Positions 12,622-13,440 of a stretch of 13,440 bases of DNA are shown here, in pieces (within the stretch, counting starts at the first letter, position 1; each line of letters starts with the position of its first letter). Source of the DNA: Thioalkalivibrio sp. (lineage in GTDB: Bacteria; Pseudomonadota; Gammaproteobacteria; Ectothiorhodospirales; Ectothiorhodospiraceae); assembly GCA_007120575.1 (NCBI GenBank), contig SKNJ01000319.1, forward strand, positions 1 through 13,440, read 5' to 3'. Below the pieces are notes generated by a model. The model saw only the letters and a program-made list of their open reading frames with translations, was not told where the DNA came from and did no database searches. The position numbers were made by a program, and so were the translations under genes.

Positions 12622-13440
12622 GAAAAGAGGCAATTTCAAGTCAAAGGTGCGCCGGGATACGGAACGGCAAAAGTCCGCCCGGAGCAGTTATGGCTACCTA
12701 CAGCTGCCCCAGAACGTCAGCGTGTTCTCCCCGGCCCCCGGTAGTCGCACCAAGCTGGACTTTCTGCCGTACATAGTGAGTTCAGAGGAACACCCGGACC
12801 GGTATGAAGATGAACTGATTGCGGTCCCGGGAGAACTCTGGTACAAGCGCCCCTTCCGCATCCACCGGAACATTGGGGCTGAAAGCACCTCCGTGGTCTG
12901 CCCCCGGTCCATTGGGAAGCGCTGTCCAATCTGTGAGTACCGGGAAAAGAGGATGAAGGAGGGAGCAGACAAGGATGAGACAGACTCCCTGCGTGCTTCC
13001 CACCGGAACTTGTATGTGGTAGTGCCCCTGACTTCCAAGGACCATGAAGCCAAGCCCCACATCATGGATATCAGCCAGCATCTGTTCCAGAATCTCCTCA
13101 ATGAGGAACTGGAGGAGGATGAGGACAATGCTGTATTTCCGGACTTGGAGGAAGGCAAGACCCTGAAGGTCAGATGGGACTCCAAAACCATAGGCAAAAG
13201 CCAGCCATTTGCGGAAGCCAGCCGGATTGACTTCATGGACCGCAAGAAGGGCTACAAGGATGACATCCTGGACAGTGTACCGGACCTGGACAAACTCCTG
13301 ACCATTATGCCCTACAAGGAACTGGAGGCCATGTTCCTTGAACTGGATGAGGAAGACCTAGCCGGGGAGGAGGATGAAGTGATGGAGGAAACCCCGTCCC
13401 GCAAAAAGAAGTCTGTGACCAAGCGCCGTCCGGAACCGGA
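12602..13440 (+). CDS. Single-stranded DNA-binding protein, T4 gp32-like, partial at the window end
   Basis: About 279 residues are visible and the frame continues past the window. The N-terminus is strongly basic (MAKKRNKKRGNFKSKVRR), like the cooperativity region of gp32-type proteins. An OB-fold-like core follows, with WYKRPFRIHRNIG. A zinc-ribbon signature, His88-x11-Cys100-x7-Cys108-x2-Cys111, closely parallels the His/Cys3 site of T4 gp32. An acidic region after about residue 245 (LDEEDLAGEEDEVMEE) resembles the acidic C-terminal tail that recruits replication partners. It then turns basic again, so the tail is longer than usual. It coats ssDNA at the fork and during recombination. The ATG at 12602 overlaps the membrane protein gene by 20 bases. 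The opposite-strand 183-codon frame here is a shadow. Confidence 0.82.
   Translation, partial: MAKKRNKKRGNFKSKVRRDTERQKSARSSYGYLQLPQNVSVFSPAPGSRTKLDFLPYIVSSEEHPDRYEDELIAVPGELWYKRPFRIHRNIGAESTSVVCPRSIGKRCPICEYREKRMKEGADKDETDSLRASHRNLYVVVPLTSKDHEAKPHIMDISQHLFQNLLNEELEEDEDNAVFPDLEEGKTLKVRWDSKTIGKSQPFAEASRIDFMDRKKGYKDDILDSVPDLDKLLTIMPYKELEAMFLELDEEDLAGEEDEVMEETPSRKKKSVTKRRPEP

Noticed and set aside
12694..13245. 183-residue minus-strand open frame near the end
   Set aside because: Opposite the zinc-ribbon ssDNA-binding protein; serine-rich antisense composition with no motifs.
1..13440. tRNA genes, integrase, transposase or IS ends
   Set aside because: No cloverleaf-like segment, recombinase motif or terminal inverted repeat seen; gaps are too short for them.

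Overview
This window is best read as part of a double-stranded DNA phage genome (virion or prophage). All supported genes lie on the + strand, packed almost end to end, and no ribosomal, tRNA or ordinary chromosomal housekeeping gene is visible. GC content is in the mid-fifties by eye, and TGA, TAA and TAG are all used as stops, so the standard bacterial code applies. Most starts have no Shine-Dalgarno motif. They follow C/A-rich, G-poor leaders or four-base stop/start overlaps, which suggests a host lineage that rarely uses Shine-Dalgarno (for example Bacteroidota or Verrucomicrobiota). The host itself cannot be read from the sequence.

Region 1 (1-464) holds a lysine-rich protein with seven copies of an Ala-Pro-Lys-Lys-Glu unit, possibly the 3' part of a longer reading frame.

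Region 2 (469-6711) is the most interesting part. It is a tightly coupled run of a radical SAM enzyme, a fold-type II PLP enzyme, a second larger radical SAM enzyme, an unrecognised 268-residue protein, a small basic protein in overlapping frames, a GNAT/DUF2156-type aminoacyltransferase-like protein, a small partner protein and a TET-associated-type glycosyltransferase (TAGT). The combination of radical SAM, PLP, acyltransferase and glycosyltransferase genes next to replication genes is the signature of a phage DNA-base hypermodification pathway. The precise chemistry is not known from the sequence. No TET oxygenase, DNA methyltransferase, thymidylate-synthase-like enzyme or hydroxymethyl-dU kinase is present here, so the step that primes the base must lie outside the window.

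Region 3 (6708-11798) is the replication core: a DnaN-like sliding clamp whose start overlaps the glycosyltransferase stop, a small unknown protein, a family A DNA polymerase split into two genes (uracil-DNA-glycosylase plus 3'-5' exonuclease, then the polymerase domain), and a DnaX-like clamp loader preceded by the one real leader in the window, with a TATAAT box and a GC-rich hairpin.

Region 4 (11801-13440) is a single-stranded-DNA/recombination block: a 47-residue protein, a coiled-coil protein resembling UvsY-like mediators, a 61-residue membrane protein, and a T4 gp32-like zinc-containing ssDNA-binding protein that runs off the end.

Two whole-window sequence properties stand out. I found no GATC at all, where about 50 would be expected, and CCGG is several-fold over-represented. 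Both fit a genome shaped by restriction, methylation or its own base modification.
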